A stretch of 64,000 nt of DNA from Channallabes apus (lineage: Eukaryota > Chordata > Actinopteri > Siluriformes > Clariidae). The notes below the pieces were generated by a model. It saw only the letters and a program-made list of their open reading frames with translations, was not told the origin of the DNA and made no database searches. Position numbers and translations under genes: made by a program. Of the stretch, positions 23,510 through 34,199 are shown one piece after another. Position 1 is the first letter of the stretch. Every line of letters starts with the position of its first letter. Location of the stretch: assembly GCA_030522415.1 (NCBI GenBank), contig CM060115.1, positions 7,909,579-7,973,578 of the forward strand. Reading direction: 5' to 3'.

Positions 23510-26140
23510 TGTTGGGAGAAATTATCATGAACATGCAAGAGATGTCTCTAAAAATGTTTGCAGGGTTTGAATGAAATGCAATTTAAAACTGCATCTCAAA
23601 GAACAGACTGAGTTGTATGCCAATTTCAAACAACAATTAGAACAAAAAAAAGTGAGTTTTAGACAGAGGTTTTTGTGTTATATAACTGAGTAAGCAGGAA
23701 CAGAAATTGCTAAAAAAACAAACAAAAAAACTAATAAAAAGACTAAAAACACCAGTGCAGTTTCTGTGAGCCTTCACACTCATCTGAGACCCCATCAGTG
23801 TTCTGGGGTTTATCTCCATCTAAAAAGTAACTTCGTTTCCTGCAAGAAAAGGAAAACAAACTTGAACAAGGGTGCCACCTCCTGCCAAGACAATATATCA
23901 CCATACACCAGAAATGTGCACTCATATGATAGAGTAATTATTCTGAATGCTTTGCTGACTCCATAAAAACAAGCCAGATTCACAAGAGCCTTGGACGAGG
24001 CCATGATGGCAAACAAAACACAGATCATGCATTGATGCTCTGAAAGAATGAATTTTACAATCGAGCAGATGTACATGTTTGCTAGGGAACTGTTTAGACT
24101 GTGAATTAACCATTTACACTATATGAATCATGCTTCAAACTGACGTGGTGTAACTATTCCTGTATTATAAGGTCAGAACTGACATCATTGAATAGAGCAA
24201 GAACTGGACTGTCAAATGGCTACAAACTCACAAATCCTCAATGGATTATGAGGGAAACTTGTGGTAATTTATCTGGTCTCATCTGGAATCAAAAATAAGA
24301 GAGGTCGATGTGGATGCCAATTAGTTTGATCACATTGACAATCCACAAAAGAAAGCACAAAATTGAACCGTCAGGCTAAGATCGATAAGAGTTCCAAAAG
24401 TGGTTGGATAATGTCACATTCACTTTTAGACCTGGATGCAGTGTTACAGCTTGAAGTCAGTCTAGATTTCAACTGAGAAAATTTAAAAAGCCTCTTTAAG
24501 TCACCCAATCTGGTCCAAAGACAAAGATTGTGGAAAGTTACTGATGGACCCAAAACGCTGGTTCATTTCAACCCTGTTCAATGTTCACAAACCAGAACAC
24601 CAGTGTTTAATTTAGCTCGACATTTCAATTAAATTCAATTAAATTCAATTAACAATTTGACAATTGTCATTGTCGCAAAGCAGCTTTATACAATTAAAAG
24701 AAAATTATGAAAATTTGTATGAAAAGTGAAAAATGTGAACGAATTTAAATAATCAGATAGACATGGGAAATGGCTTCTAATCAGTGCCACTGAAGAAGTT
24801 AGGTACAGTCTAGGCAATTAACACATGGCCATCATTTCAAAGAAGCATTTGAGATGCCATCTGTCATCATAAATTATATCTCTAATAATCAGACTCACTC
24901 TGTATGATGAACATGCTGGATTATTGGTAGCATTGGATTAGTGGCCATTTAACCAGAAGTTTTAAGATTTACCCACAAACGGCCATTCCATTCTTCCGAA
25001 GAGAACATGTCACTATCCTAAAAGAACAGAGTACCCATATTTCCATCCATATCTGACAATTAATTTTAAACCCATGAATCCTACCAGAAAAACCCATTCG
25101 GATAGTTTATGTGACTGGCTTGTCCAGTTGTTTCAGAACATCTAAAAACATTTCCTCATTAGTTGCAGACATGCAATGGCAGGTACTTTGAGGGAGGGTG
25201 TTTGGATGTTAAGTTCATGAATGTCATCCTGTTGGGCCCATGTCAATCATACGCCTGTTGTTATTTTTCACAGTTGTAGTCAGGATAAGGGGTGATATCT
25301 CTGGCTGGCTGCAGAAAACCATAATGCAGTCACTCTGCACAATTACCCCAACTGCCTCAAATCATGATCATGTTTATGAGCTACAGTATAAAAGCCTTCT
25401 TGGTAAACCCAGCAAGTAGAACAGATTTTCAGCCTCACCACAAGACTCAATAATGTGTGATAACATCAGTTCTCTCTTAACTTTTATTTATTCATCTTAT
25501 ATACACATATAATCATGTATTTATTTACTCATTCAATTGAATGTGATATAAATATATATTTATTCAATCATCATTTGCTCAAATTTACTTCACATATTCA
25601 TATTTACCCTTAAAGAATCAGTATATACTTACTTATTTTGAATATTAATTAAGAGAGTGAAGAACAGTTATGGATTTTTCAGGAAAGCTCTTTAACCATG
25701 TGATATTAATTTGATATGAAAGACTTCTTAGAGCATGTTAGTTATTCTGTTGTTAATAAAAATACGTCAGTGAACATATATTGTAGACAAGAGTGTGTAG
25801 AAGGCCCTTCGTGATTGTATACTGCTTATAGCTGGAAACAATAGGTATTTAGGACAGCTACTGTATGGCATTTTTTCAGGTACTATACCACACATTTTAC
25901 ACATTCCTTAATTACAGTAGGTGCCATTTGACAGTAAACTGGGGAAGCTTGATCCAAAGTACTATTCAACAAATTGCTTTACCAACACCCTTTAGTACAA
26001 AAGGGGCTGAGGGATGGGGCTTACACATATTTGTAGATGACAGTAAGTGGTTTTATTATAGAAAACTGATCTTTTGCACTTTGCTAAATGTATGCAGTGA
26101 GAAAAGCCAATTTAATATGTGACAAGGGCGGAGTGAGAAA
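23510..26140. other. Intergenic, downstream of sulfotransferase gene
   Basis: Mostly AT-rich. At 23760-24110 minus-strand open frames overlap two acceptor-like sites (ttctttcag near 24053; cttttcttgcag near 23842), but no donor-acceptor chain gives a recognisable protein. A dispersed repeat match lies near 24640-24720. I cannot support a gene. Confidence 0.35.
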
Positions 26141-26146
26141 ATATCC

Positions 26147-26152
26147 TTTATT
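26147..26152 (-). terminator. Polyadenylation signal of the sulfotransferase gene
   Basis: AATAAA on the minus strand, about 110 bases beyond the stop codon at 26263. Plausible cleavage signal; not proven. Confidence 0.5.
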
Positions 26153-26262
26153 AACATGATAGCACTGTAAGGAAAGAGAAATATACCACTAAGACTATTC
26201 AGATTTTAGGATTCTAATAATTATTAGATTTATTTGAATTCTTACATCTAATAAGTTGAATT

Positions 26263-26384
26263 TCATTTGTGTTCCTCGTCCCAGGGAAACAAAATGTTAG
26301 TCCCATTCAGTTCTTCGGAAATGACTGCATTGAATTTGGTCTCCAACTCAGGACTGAAGTGATTCTTCCAATCACCAGCAGTTC
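26263..26384 (-). CDS. Sulfotransferase coding exon 6 (C-terminus)
   Basis: Acceptor ttttaaag before GAACTG; encodes TAGDWKNHFSPELE...FPWDEEHK and the stop. Contains the G-x-x-G-DWK part of the PAPS-binding C-terminal motif. Confidence 0.9.
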
Positions 26385-29300
26385 CTTTAAAAAAAAACAG
26401 AAATATATATATTTTGAGGTACAGATGAGTCATCTGCCCACTTAACATGCTACTTATAATAAAATAATGAAATAGTTAGTACACATCTATGCTTCCTAAT
26501 AAAGGTTCAGTGAAGGTTTGGCCAAATTCCCTTGAATGAGTTAGGAGGAGATGCATTTGCAGTTAGAGGAAAAGTGTGACATCATCGGACGAAAGATGGC
26601 GAAACAATGAAACAGTAAGTGCACATCTACAGTGCAGTATTAAACTGACTATAACAGCCAATTCTCCAAGAACCTACATTCATGAGTTGTACATGAACCA
26701 TAGAGTACAGCAATCATGACCTGCACCACTCATTACTGAGGAGAATAATTCAGCAAAGTAGCTAATTAGTGTGGCATTATAGCAAAACAACATTTTCTGA
26801 ACAAACGTTCAGCTCTAGTCTACCACAACAAAAAGAAAGTGGTGGTATTATATGTGGGCACATTGTTAAACCTCTTTAATGCTGTATGGTATGAAAATTT
26901 TTTAAAGGTAAATGTATAAGAAAGTTAAACTAGTACTAGTACACTATACATTCTACAAACTTTGCAAGTTTGGTCAAATTTAAATAAATGATTCAGGAGA
27001 ATGTGCAGATATCAGATTTGAATCACTCTGTTGACTTTACCCAAGGCAAGGTTTTTTTCCAGACAAAAAATTATAATATCATTAAATGGCTAGTGCAAAT
27101 CTATGCGTCATAATAAAGTCTGTTTGGTCAAATTCCCAAAAATAGTAAGTGGTGGCTCAATGTGTTAAGGCTAACACACTGTTACTGTAAGTGTGTTGGG
27201 GCCTTGAGCAAGGCCCTTAACCCTGTCTGCTCCAGGGATGCCGTATACTGTAATGGCTGACCCTGCGCTCTGACTCCAGCTCACTAACAAAAAGCTAGGA
27301 TATGCAAATAAGAAGGAATTTCACTGTGCAGTGATGTATATTTGACAAAGAAAGGCTGAACTGAAATTAATCTGCACTAGGATGACTTGCAACTAGAAGA
27401 AAAGAGTGACAACAATGGATAATGATCCCTGTAGTTTCTCTTATGCTGAATAGGCAGATGACCCAATGAGATTCCTCCAAAACATTATTTTAATTTCTTA
27501 TTTTGAAATCACAAGAAAAACTGATAGAAAAACTCATAAAAACTCAGGCAATACTCATGCCTACCATTTCTCAGGAAAGGGGGCCTCATGTTTTCCATGA
27601 ATTCCTGTGCCAACGGTGAGGAATTGGACATTTTGTTTTGCTTCATGGCTTTGAACTGACTCTGTTCAATCACATGGTTCAGTGCTTCTTCACTCAGCTG
27701 CCGATTAAGGAAGCATAACATGCGTTTGATGACGCCACGGAGATCCTTGAAAGCAACATTTTACTATTGTTACATAAAGTGTGAACAAGCAAATTGATTC
27801 CACATCATGTGAACTGATGCTTAACAGGCAAACAAAGGATCGTGACTGAAGCACATTACCTGCAGCATCTCCTCATATGTGATGTAGAGGATTCTGTCTC
27901 CTAAATCTGCATTTCTCCAGCTCTTCATATGATCAGTCCATTTTCCATACATCACTATGCAAACACAATGACATGAACAGCATCATTGAATTTCCTATGC
28001 CATTTGTGCTATGCTATTTGCTAAAAGCAAATCTGAGTCTCTTACCATTTCCTTCTAGAAAGCGGTCAGTAAATTCCTCAAACGTTCCAGGATCGGGCAA
28101 AAAGCTGATGGTTTGGTGGAAATAAAACAGGGAAACCACAACATCCTTCGGGTTTCTAGCAAGATAAATGACCTGAAGATAACAGAACACTAAATATGCC
28201 TTACAAATATACAATTTGTAAACTGAAACGTTTTGGATTTATGTAATATAGGTTTATATATTTATTCACTCTAGGAAACAAGGGAAATACAATGTAAGTT
28301 AAGTTATGTTAATTTATTTATATAGCACATTTAAAACAACCAATAGTTGACCAAAGTGCTTTACATAGCAAAGCCAAAAGAAAAAAAGAAAAAAGAAAAA
28401 AACACCAAAACCATCAAATTACCAATACAAAACTACTATAACACATGTTTAAAAGCTTCGGTAAACAGATACGTTTTTAAGTTGGATCTAAAAATTTCAA
28501 CACTGTGAGCTGAACGGACATGGAAAGGGAGCTTGTTCTACAGAGTGGGCCCAGAAACAGAAAAAGCACGATCGCCTCTCCTTCTTAATCAACTTTCCGG
28601 AATTGTAAGCAGAAGTTCATCAGATGATCTAAGTGCTCTCTGTGGACAGTATGGGTGAATCAAATCATTCATAGATTGATGCGCTACCCTCTTGATCGCA
28701 ATGCAAAGCTATAAAATGTTTGTTATGATGTGAAACCCACAAATTACATAGAAAATAAATGCATAAAATATTAAAGTCACTCACTCACAGTCTATACCAC
28801 TTTGTCCTACAGGGGTCGCGGGGGGCCTGGAGCCTACAGTATCCCAGGAGACTTAGGGCATTATGGTCTATACATACATACACCATACACCATAGACACC
28901 ATAGACATAGTACCAATCTATCACAGGGCACATACATACATACAGTCACACACTATGGGCAATTTGGGAACACCAATCAGCCTAACCTGCATATCTTTGG
29001 ACTGTGGGAGGAAACCGGAGTACCCGGAGGAAACCCACCAAGCACGGGGAGAACATGCAAACTCCATGCACATTGAGACAGGAATCGAGCCTGGCCGGGA
29101 ATCGAACCCGGACCCTGGAGGTGCAAGGCAACAGTGCTAACCACTACACCGCCTAAATATCGAAGTATATACTTTATTTGACCCAAAATATGAGGATCCC
29201 CTGTCAGATCCTTTTGTGATTGTTGGAAAATTACATTGTAAAACTGTGAAAATTAATATGGAGCTGTTTAACCATTGCTTCTATAACAGTCTCTTCTCAT

Positions 29301-30640
29301 CTGGGAAGGATTTCTTCTAGATGAGAATTTGGGTGTGGGAATGTTTATCCATTTAACTACAAAAGCATTAGTTCCAGATCGTCCAAAAGGTATTTAGTAG
29401 GGTTGCTTATACAACCTTGGCAAACTATGGCTTCATGGACCTCACTTTGTGCACAGAGATATTGTCATGCTGAAACAGCTTTGGTTTGAAACAGGTTTAG
29501 TTCTAGTGGAATATGGGTGTGATTATGGACCCGAAGAACATGAAACTCTTTCTAGTCAATCAGACCCTATGATATGTATTTATAAGGCAGTCCGAAAAAA
29601 ATATGATTTACCACACTCATAAGGGAAAGGTTTTAATATTTAAGGTTTTATTCACTCACTCATCTTCTATACCACTTTATCCTGTATTTAGGGTCGCCAG
29701 GGTACACCCTGGACAGGGTGCCAATTCATCACAAGGCACACACACATACTCACACACTACGGACAATTTTAGAACACCAGTTAGCCTAATCTGCACATGA
29801 AGAACATGCAAACTACATGCACATAGAGATGAGAATTGAGCCTGGCCAAGAATCGAACCCGGACCCTGGAGGTGCAAGGCGACAGTGCAAGGGTTAGGGT
29901 TAGCTAACCATAACTACATTATATTAAAATGCAATCTATGAAATATTTGTATTTCTTCATTTTAACCATTATTTTACTATTAATTATTTGTAGTTGGTAG
30001 TTGGTGTTCCCAAATTGCTCATAGTGTGTAAATGACTGTGTGATGTGTGCCCTGCAATGGATTGGCACCCTGTCCTGGTATAAGCCAGAGATAGGCTTCA
30101 GGCCTCCCAGCAACCCTGTACACAGTACAGTGGAAACTCGGATTATGAGCATAATTCGTTCTGGAAGTGGGCTCGTATTCCAAAACAGTCGTAAACCAAA
30201 TTTAATTTTCCCATAAGAAATAATGGAAATTCGAATTATTCGTTCTACAGCCCAAAAAAAATAATACATTAAAATAATTAACATAGAATATAAAGTAAAA
30301 ATAGAACAAATTAACCTGCACTTTACCTTAAAACAAAGTAAAATTAAATCCGGACAGATACGTGTTTCCATTTATGCACACAGGCACTATGTGTGTGTGA
30401 GTTTTTCTTTCTCTTGCGCTGCCGAGTGTGTGTGTTATGTGTGCGCACGTAATTTGACACTGTGCCAGTTGTGTGTGAGTGAAGCACCACCTCTCTGCTT
30501 CACATACACACACACAAACACACACACATTAAAGGCGAGAGAGAGAGAGAGAGAGAGTGAACCGGCACGGTGAAAAATTATGCGTGCATACACATAACAC
30601 ACACACTAAAACACTGACACACACACACACTAAAGACGAG

Positions 30641-30718
<78 letters not shown>

Positions 30719-32298
30719 AACCGGTGCGGCATCAAATTACGCGCGCGCGCACACACATAACACACACTCCGCAGCACAAGAGAAAGAAAAACACACACAC
30801 ACACGGATGTTGATTATACCAGTAAGTGACGAGCACTAAGACAGCAGGGGAGACAATTACCTACAATTCCGCAGCGCAAGAGAGAAAAAGCGTTGGCTCA
30901 ATTGTGATCCTGTGACGCTCGGCGTCAAATCAAGAAGCGCATGCGTGATACATGATATTCGGTGCTCGTAAACCAAGACAATGTTCGTTTTTCAAGTCAA
31001 AATTTACTAAAAAGCTTTGCTTGTCTTGCGGAACACTAGCAAACCGCGTAACTCGTAATCCGATGTTTTACTGTAATGTATTTATGTAACTGTAATTATG
31101 TAATTTTAAGAACAATATTTATAATAATGTGAGTTATTATAAATAGTTCCAAAATAACTGTTTGTTTGCTTGTGTTTTTGTTTGTTTATTTGACTTACCT
31201 TAGCCTTAGAAGAGAAGAAGGTGGAAAGCATCAATTGATAAGGCATGTGAGATATGAAGGCTCTTGGAGAACTCAGCTTGGCAACTAATTTATCATTGTA
31301 TTTGGCTTCAAGCCACGGAATTCTCTGAAAGCCTTGAAGGGTAAGCACCGGAGTAAGATCTCCTTCACTCCGAATCAGAGAAAGTATTTCCTGTATCCAT
31401 GTTGTACCTAAAAAAATATGATTGCTGTTGTCACCATAATCTTCATCATCATCATCAAATGACTAGGGCCTGACATTCATAGGAGTTTGCTAAGCATCTC
31501 ACTTTGTCTCTTCAGGTGTTTCCTGGATCTGCTGTTACAGTGGGCCTAAAAAGTATTTAGTCAGCAGTGGTGTCAAAAGTATTCACATTCATTACTTGAG
31601 TAGAAGTATAGATACTAGGGTTCAAAAATACTTCTTTAGAAGTTGAAGTATCAACCCAAGCTTTTTACTTAAGTAAAAGTTTAAAAGTACTGGTTTCAAA
31701 AATACTTACAGTAAAGTATAAAAGTAAAAGTACCGTGAGGGGCGACAAAAGCATTAAGGTCTCACTTTCTGATCATGCGACGGGGAGGGGGGGGGATGGA
31801 TGAGGCGGGCGTAGTGCGCGTTCTTATCATGCGACCGGGGGGGGGGGCGTTGTGCGCGTTCTTATCATGCGACCGGGGGGGAGGGGGTTGGCATTGTGCG
31901 CGTTCTTATCATGCGGCCGGGGGGGGTTGCGTGTTCTGATCATAAAAATAGAGTAACGAGGATATTTTTAAAATGTAAGAAGTAGATAGTACAGATAATT
32001 GCTTAAAAATGTAAGGAGTAGAAGTAAAAAGTCGGCTGAAAAAGTATAGATACCCAAAATTTCTACTTAAGTAAGGTAACAAAGTATTTGTACTTCGTTA
32101 CTTGACACCTCTGTTAGTCAGTCACCAATTGTGCAAGTTCTCCCACTTAAAAATATGAGAGAGGCCTGTAATTTTCATCACAGGTATACCTCAACTATGA
32201 GAGACAAAATAAAAAAAAAATCCAGAAATTCACATTCTAGGATATTTAAAGAATTTATTTGCTAATTAAGGTGGAAAATAAGTATTTGGTCAGCAACA

Positions 32299-32337
<39 letters not shown>

Positions 32338-34140
32338 CAAGCATTTTCTTAGTTGTAATCACATGATTTGATATAAAGACCTTGCTTTAAAACATTTATT
32401 GAAAAATAATGCTCGTCTTGCAAAACATTCACAGACCATGTTACTCGAAATCAAAGGTTCCACTGTACATGGAATTTTATTTAGTTACTTGTTTGTTTTT
32501 TTGTTTAGCTTTGCTTAAACTTAGAATCAGGCACGTGCAGAGGGGGGGGGGGGGGCGGAGGGTGCTTGAGCACCCGCCCCTTTCCTCCAGGATGCCTAAG
32601 GTGCCTTTTTCTTGGTTTTTTTTTGTTGTTGGTGTTTTATTTATTTTTTTATGTGTATGTGCGTATGGAGCCCTGTCTTTGCTCATCAGCAATAAAATGT
32701 AACGATTAATCTCAATTTTGCTAAATAAAAGGATCTGGCTTGCATCAGTCACATGACTGCCATTAACCAATGCTCGCCCTTGAGGGCAGAGTGCGCTCGT
32801 TACGAGCCGGGTACGAGCTCGCAAAGTGCACGCGCATTTTCTGCAGGCTGGGTGGTGCGGAGCTGGAGGAGAAGCAGGCAAATTAACTGGAAGGTGCAGA
32901 CTGCAACAAAACAGTAAATAGGGTGTACAGTGCACACTATAGTCTATAACAACAAATTAATTTAAATAAATGAACGTGCTGTTTGTGCAACAGCTCGACA
33001 AACATACCTGTCCTTTTATGAACTGCACAAGTAGTGGTGGTCATTAGCTGCTAGCTAACTGGGTAACTGGGGGGTCTGTAGCTCTGTGTCCACTGTTTTA
33101 AGGAACATGTTTTTTTTTCAAGTAAGTTACAGGACTTTTCCCTTCTTTTCTGGAGGGCTTTTATTTAACTAAAAACGATCTAATATGGATATCCACATAA
33201 TTATGGATTATTATATTTACGATATAAAAAAAACCCCACAATTAAATATATTAACAGATATTAGGTTTATATTTCAAATTAGATGAAATGCTGATTTTAC
33301 AGCAGTAAAATTATTGTATCTCTACAGTTTAAACATTTAATAAGCACTGCATGTGCATGTTTGTGTTTTAAAAATGAAAGCACTGTGAGGGGTAACCCCT
33401 ACAGGGCGCCAAACGCCCGTTTTGGTTTGAGTTTTGTTTGTAGTGTGTCTTGTTTGTTTAAACTTCAGTTCCCAGTTTTCACCTCGGTCAGGTGACGTAG
33501 AAGTTCACCTGAACTGAGGAAAGATAATTATGTTTACTTTAAATAGCCTCACTGAAGCACAGTCAGGCGGCTAGCTTTTGTTGCCGTAGTTGTTGCTTTT
33601 CGTAGGTTTCTGTTGTTGGTTTTTTGTTATTCATATAAAGACAATTACATGCTCAGAAAAGAGACGGTTTACTTTTGTTTATATTTTAAAGTGAATAAAG
33701 TCTTTATATTGAACCGCCAGCTCGCCTCCTTATATTCATGCCACAAACACGCCGACACAAGAAAACGTGACAAGCACAAACTTAAAAATAATTATTACTA
33801 ATAATATAACAAATATTATGCCTATAATATAACCAAACACGCCTCGTAAGGAGAGGAGGGAGAAACAGCTACAGAAGGAGCTGTGTGAGGCTGCTAAAGG
33901 CAGTGGATCCCTCAGTAAACGTTTCTTAACTTTTAGCACCCGCCCCTTTAAACGTCTCTGCACGGCCCTGCTTAGAATGATAATTATAATGTACTCACCA
34001 GATTTGGGATATGTAATTATAAAAGTATCATCATCCTGAACCTGAAATGACTCAAAATATTTCAGACTTTCTGTCGAGTAACCAAATTCTGGAAGATAAA
34101 GCCCGTGATAAAGCAGGTACAGGTCACTTTGAGCCATCAT
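26263..34140 (-). CDS. Cytosolic sulfotransferase, SULT2-type, six coding exons
   Basis: Transfers sulfonate from PAPS to hydroxyl groups of steroid-like or xenobiotic substrates in the cytosol (family knowledge). Coding exons on the minus strand: 34137-33999, 31407-31199 (209 bp), 28172-28046 (127), 27954-27860 (95), 27745-27565 (181) and 26384-26263. All introns are GT-AG and phases join to give 290 residues. Seen: PAPS loop YPKSGTTW (43-50, K45), catalytic-type His100 in FISHMP, 3'-phosphate site R122 and S130 in ARNPKDVVVS, ITYEEM (Y185), and the C-terminal G-x-x-G-DWKNHF at 251-260. Oddity: the usual RKG reads RNG, so a conserved Lys is N250. The KxxxTVxxxE dimer motif reads KNHFSPELE. 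The unsplit 209-bp exon 2 fits SULT2 rather than SULT1. Two ATGs (34140, 34137) are possible; the second is followed by G. I do not assign a numbered paralog. Confidence 0.93.
26470..27430 (-). repeat. Intron 5 internal duplication
   Basis: 26473-26595 and the pair 27085-27150 plus 27365-27430 are diverged copies of one another (for example atctatgcttcctaataaag versus atctatgcgtcataataaag; gaggaaaagtgtgacatcat versus agaagaaaagagtgacaaca). The right copy is split by a retroposon at about 27146-27357. Confidence 0.65.
27146..27357 (+). repeat. SINE-like retroposon in intron 5
   Basis: Contains 'gccttgagcaaggccctt' and 'ggctgaccctgcgctctgac' followed by a tail ending ...tgtatatttgacaaagaaagg, typical of a dispersed teleost short retroposon with a LINE-like tail. 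Confidence 0.65.
27565..27745 (-). CDS. Sulfotransferase coding exon 5 (181 bp)
   Basis: Acceptor tttcaag|GATCTC, donor AATG|gtaggc. Encodes DLRGVIKRMLCFLNRQLSEEAL...MRPPFLRN. The length equals the conserved 181-bp exon of the family. Includes FKAMKQNKMSN, the substrate/PAPS contact region. Confidence 0.93.
27860..27954 (-). CDS. Sulfotransferase coding exon 4 (95 bp)
   Basis: Acceptor tgcatag|TGATG, donor CTGCAG|gtaatg. Encodes VMYGKWTDHMKSWRNADLGDRILYITYEEMLQ (first residue split). The length equals the conserved 95-bp exon. Confidence 0.93.
28046..28172 (-). CDS. Sulfotransferase coding exon 3 (127 bp)
   Basis: Acceptor atcttcag|GTCATT, donor AAATG|gtaaga. Encodes VIYLARNPKDVVVSLFYFHQ...FLEGN with R122 and S130 of the 3'-phosphate site. 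The length equals the conserved 127-bp exon. Confidence 0.93.
28299..28698. mobile_element. Retroposon-like insertion absent from the 51-kb copy
   Basis: Flanked by near-identical 9-mers (caatgtaag / caatgcaaa). The paralogous sequence at 51720 has a single such site and no insert. The insert begins with 'ttatttatatagcac' and contains 'gataaacagatacg'-like and 'gggcccagaaacag' segments; the class is not determined. Confidence 0.75.
28785..29157 (-). repeat. V-SINE copy in intron 2
   Basis: Full-length minus-strand V-SINE, paired with the copy at 51805-52155 in the segmental duplicate. Confidence 0.88.
29650..29890 (-). repeat. Partial V-SINE in intron 2
   Basis: Minus-strand V-SINE lacking part of its core. 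It has no counterpart at 52680-52750, so it is another insertion after the duplication or a loss in the other copy. Confidence 0.75.
29990..30126 (+). repeat. V-SINE 3' fragment in intron 2
   Basis: Begins 'gttggtgttcccaaattgctc' and ends at the tail; its counterpart is at 52855-53010. Confidence 0.75.
30128..31073. mobile_element. TA-flanked pogo/Tigger-like non-autonomous element, copy 1
   Basis: Ends cagtggaaactcggattatg and its diverged complement (cgtaatccgatgttttactg) between TA dinucleotides. Related ends occur at 32465, 48653 and 53021-54381. The interior is low complexity (GT)n/(CA)n, with no transposase. The pogo/Tigger assignment rests on end style and TA target only. Confidence 0.7.
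30643..30716. repeat. (GT)n microsatellite
   Basis: A pure GT run of about 37 units. The open frames across it on both strands are artefacts of the repeat. Confidence 0.97.
31199..31407 (-). CDS. Sulfotransferase coding exon 2 (209 bp)
   Basis: Acceptor ttttttag|GTACAA, donor GCTAAG|gtaagt. Encodes the rest of the PAPS loop (TTWIQEILSLI), the substrate region and His100. Partial relics of this same exon occur at 19528-19702 and 54470-54526. Confidence 0.93.
31541..32330 (+). mobile_element. Tc1-like end fragment split by a hAT element
   Basis: cagtgggcctaaaaagtatttagtcag (31541-31564) continues after the inserted element at 32114 (ttagtcagtcaccaattgtgc) to about 32300 (aataagtatttggtcag). 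This is one Tc1-type terminal repeat; no transposase or other end is seen. It is followed by a (TA)n run at 32301-32332. Confidence 0.75.
31565..32113. mobile_element. Non-autonomous hAT-like element with 8-bp target duplication
   Basis: Flanked by exact TTAGTCAG (31557-31564 and 32114-32121). Ends CAGTGGTGTCAA... and ...TTGACACCTCTG are inverted. Inside, 31760-31930 holds about four diverged units of 'gcgcgttcttatcatgcgac' followed by G runs. Confidence 0.88.
32380..32465. repeat. Solo end of the pogo-like element
   Basis: Matches the right end of 30128-31073 (tgctcgtcttgc...ggttccactg, then ta). No partner end. Confidence 0.7.
32528..33970. mobile_element. hAT-like element with 8-bp target duplication, host of a solo LTR
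   Basis: Flanked by exact CTTAGAAT (32520-32527 and 33971-33978). Ends CAGGCACGTGCAGAG... and ...CTCTGCACGGCCCTG are inverted repeats, extended by agcacccgcccctt on each side. No transposase frame. Contains the solo LTR at 33384-33772. Confidence 0.9.
33384..33772 (+). mobile_element. Solo LTR related to the 37-40 kb element
   Basis: Starts TGTGAGGGGTAACCCCTACA, ends AAAACGTGACA, and is flanked by the exact 5-bp repeat AGCAC (33379-33383 and 33773-33777). It matches the minus-strand LTRs at 37347-37697 and 39748-40098, including a TATA-like tttaaatag, a gcctcactga/agtcaggc stem and AATAAA. Remnant of LTR-LTR recombination inside sulfotransferase intron 1. Confidence 0.9.
33999..34140 (-). 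CDS. Sulfotransferase coding exon 1
   Basis: Encodes (M)MAQSDLYLLYHGLYLPEFGYSTESLKYFESFQ...IITYPKSG, ending at donor TCTG|gtgagt. ATGs at 34140 and 34137 are adjacent; the inner one (followed by GCT) looks the better start. The frame continues upstream only to a GTG. Confidence 0.92.
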
Positions 34141-34183
34141 CACACTGAGTATTTTTACACTGTGCTGCCTTTTCCTCTTTTTT

Positions 34184-34193
34184 GTTTAAATAC
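34184..34193 (-). promoter_or_regulatory. TATA-like box upstream of the sulfotransferase start
   Basis: Minus-strand tATTTAAAc about 50 bp before the ATG. It is weak evidence; an untranslated upstream exon is equally possible. Confidence 0.25.
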
Positions 34194-34199
34194 AGTACC

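Larger units (their letters stand above)
28224..31260. repeat. Segmental duplication, copy 1 (intron 2 and exon 2 end)
   Basis: Sulfotransferase intron 2 plus the last part of exon 2; matched in order by 51640-54526. It includes two V-SINEs, a TA-flanked repeat with 'ctgggaaggatttcttctagat', the 'gggttagggttagct' segment and a TA-flanked transposon in both copies. Confidence 0.9.

Noticed and set aside
23743..24113. Minus-strand multi-exon gene with hydrophobic exon
   Set aside because: Acceptor-like sites exist, but frames do not join through any donor and no family is recognised.
29880..29905. gggttagggttag, telomere-like
   Set aside because: Only two units, also present in the paralogous copy at 52750; part of an ordinary duplicated sequence, not an interstitial telomere.
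30391..30839. Open frames of CVCV/HTHT type on both strands
   Set aside because: Translation of the (GT)n/(CA)n microsatellite and flanking CA-rich DNA; not genes.
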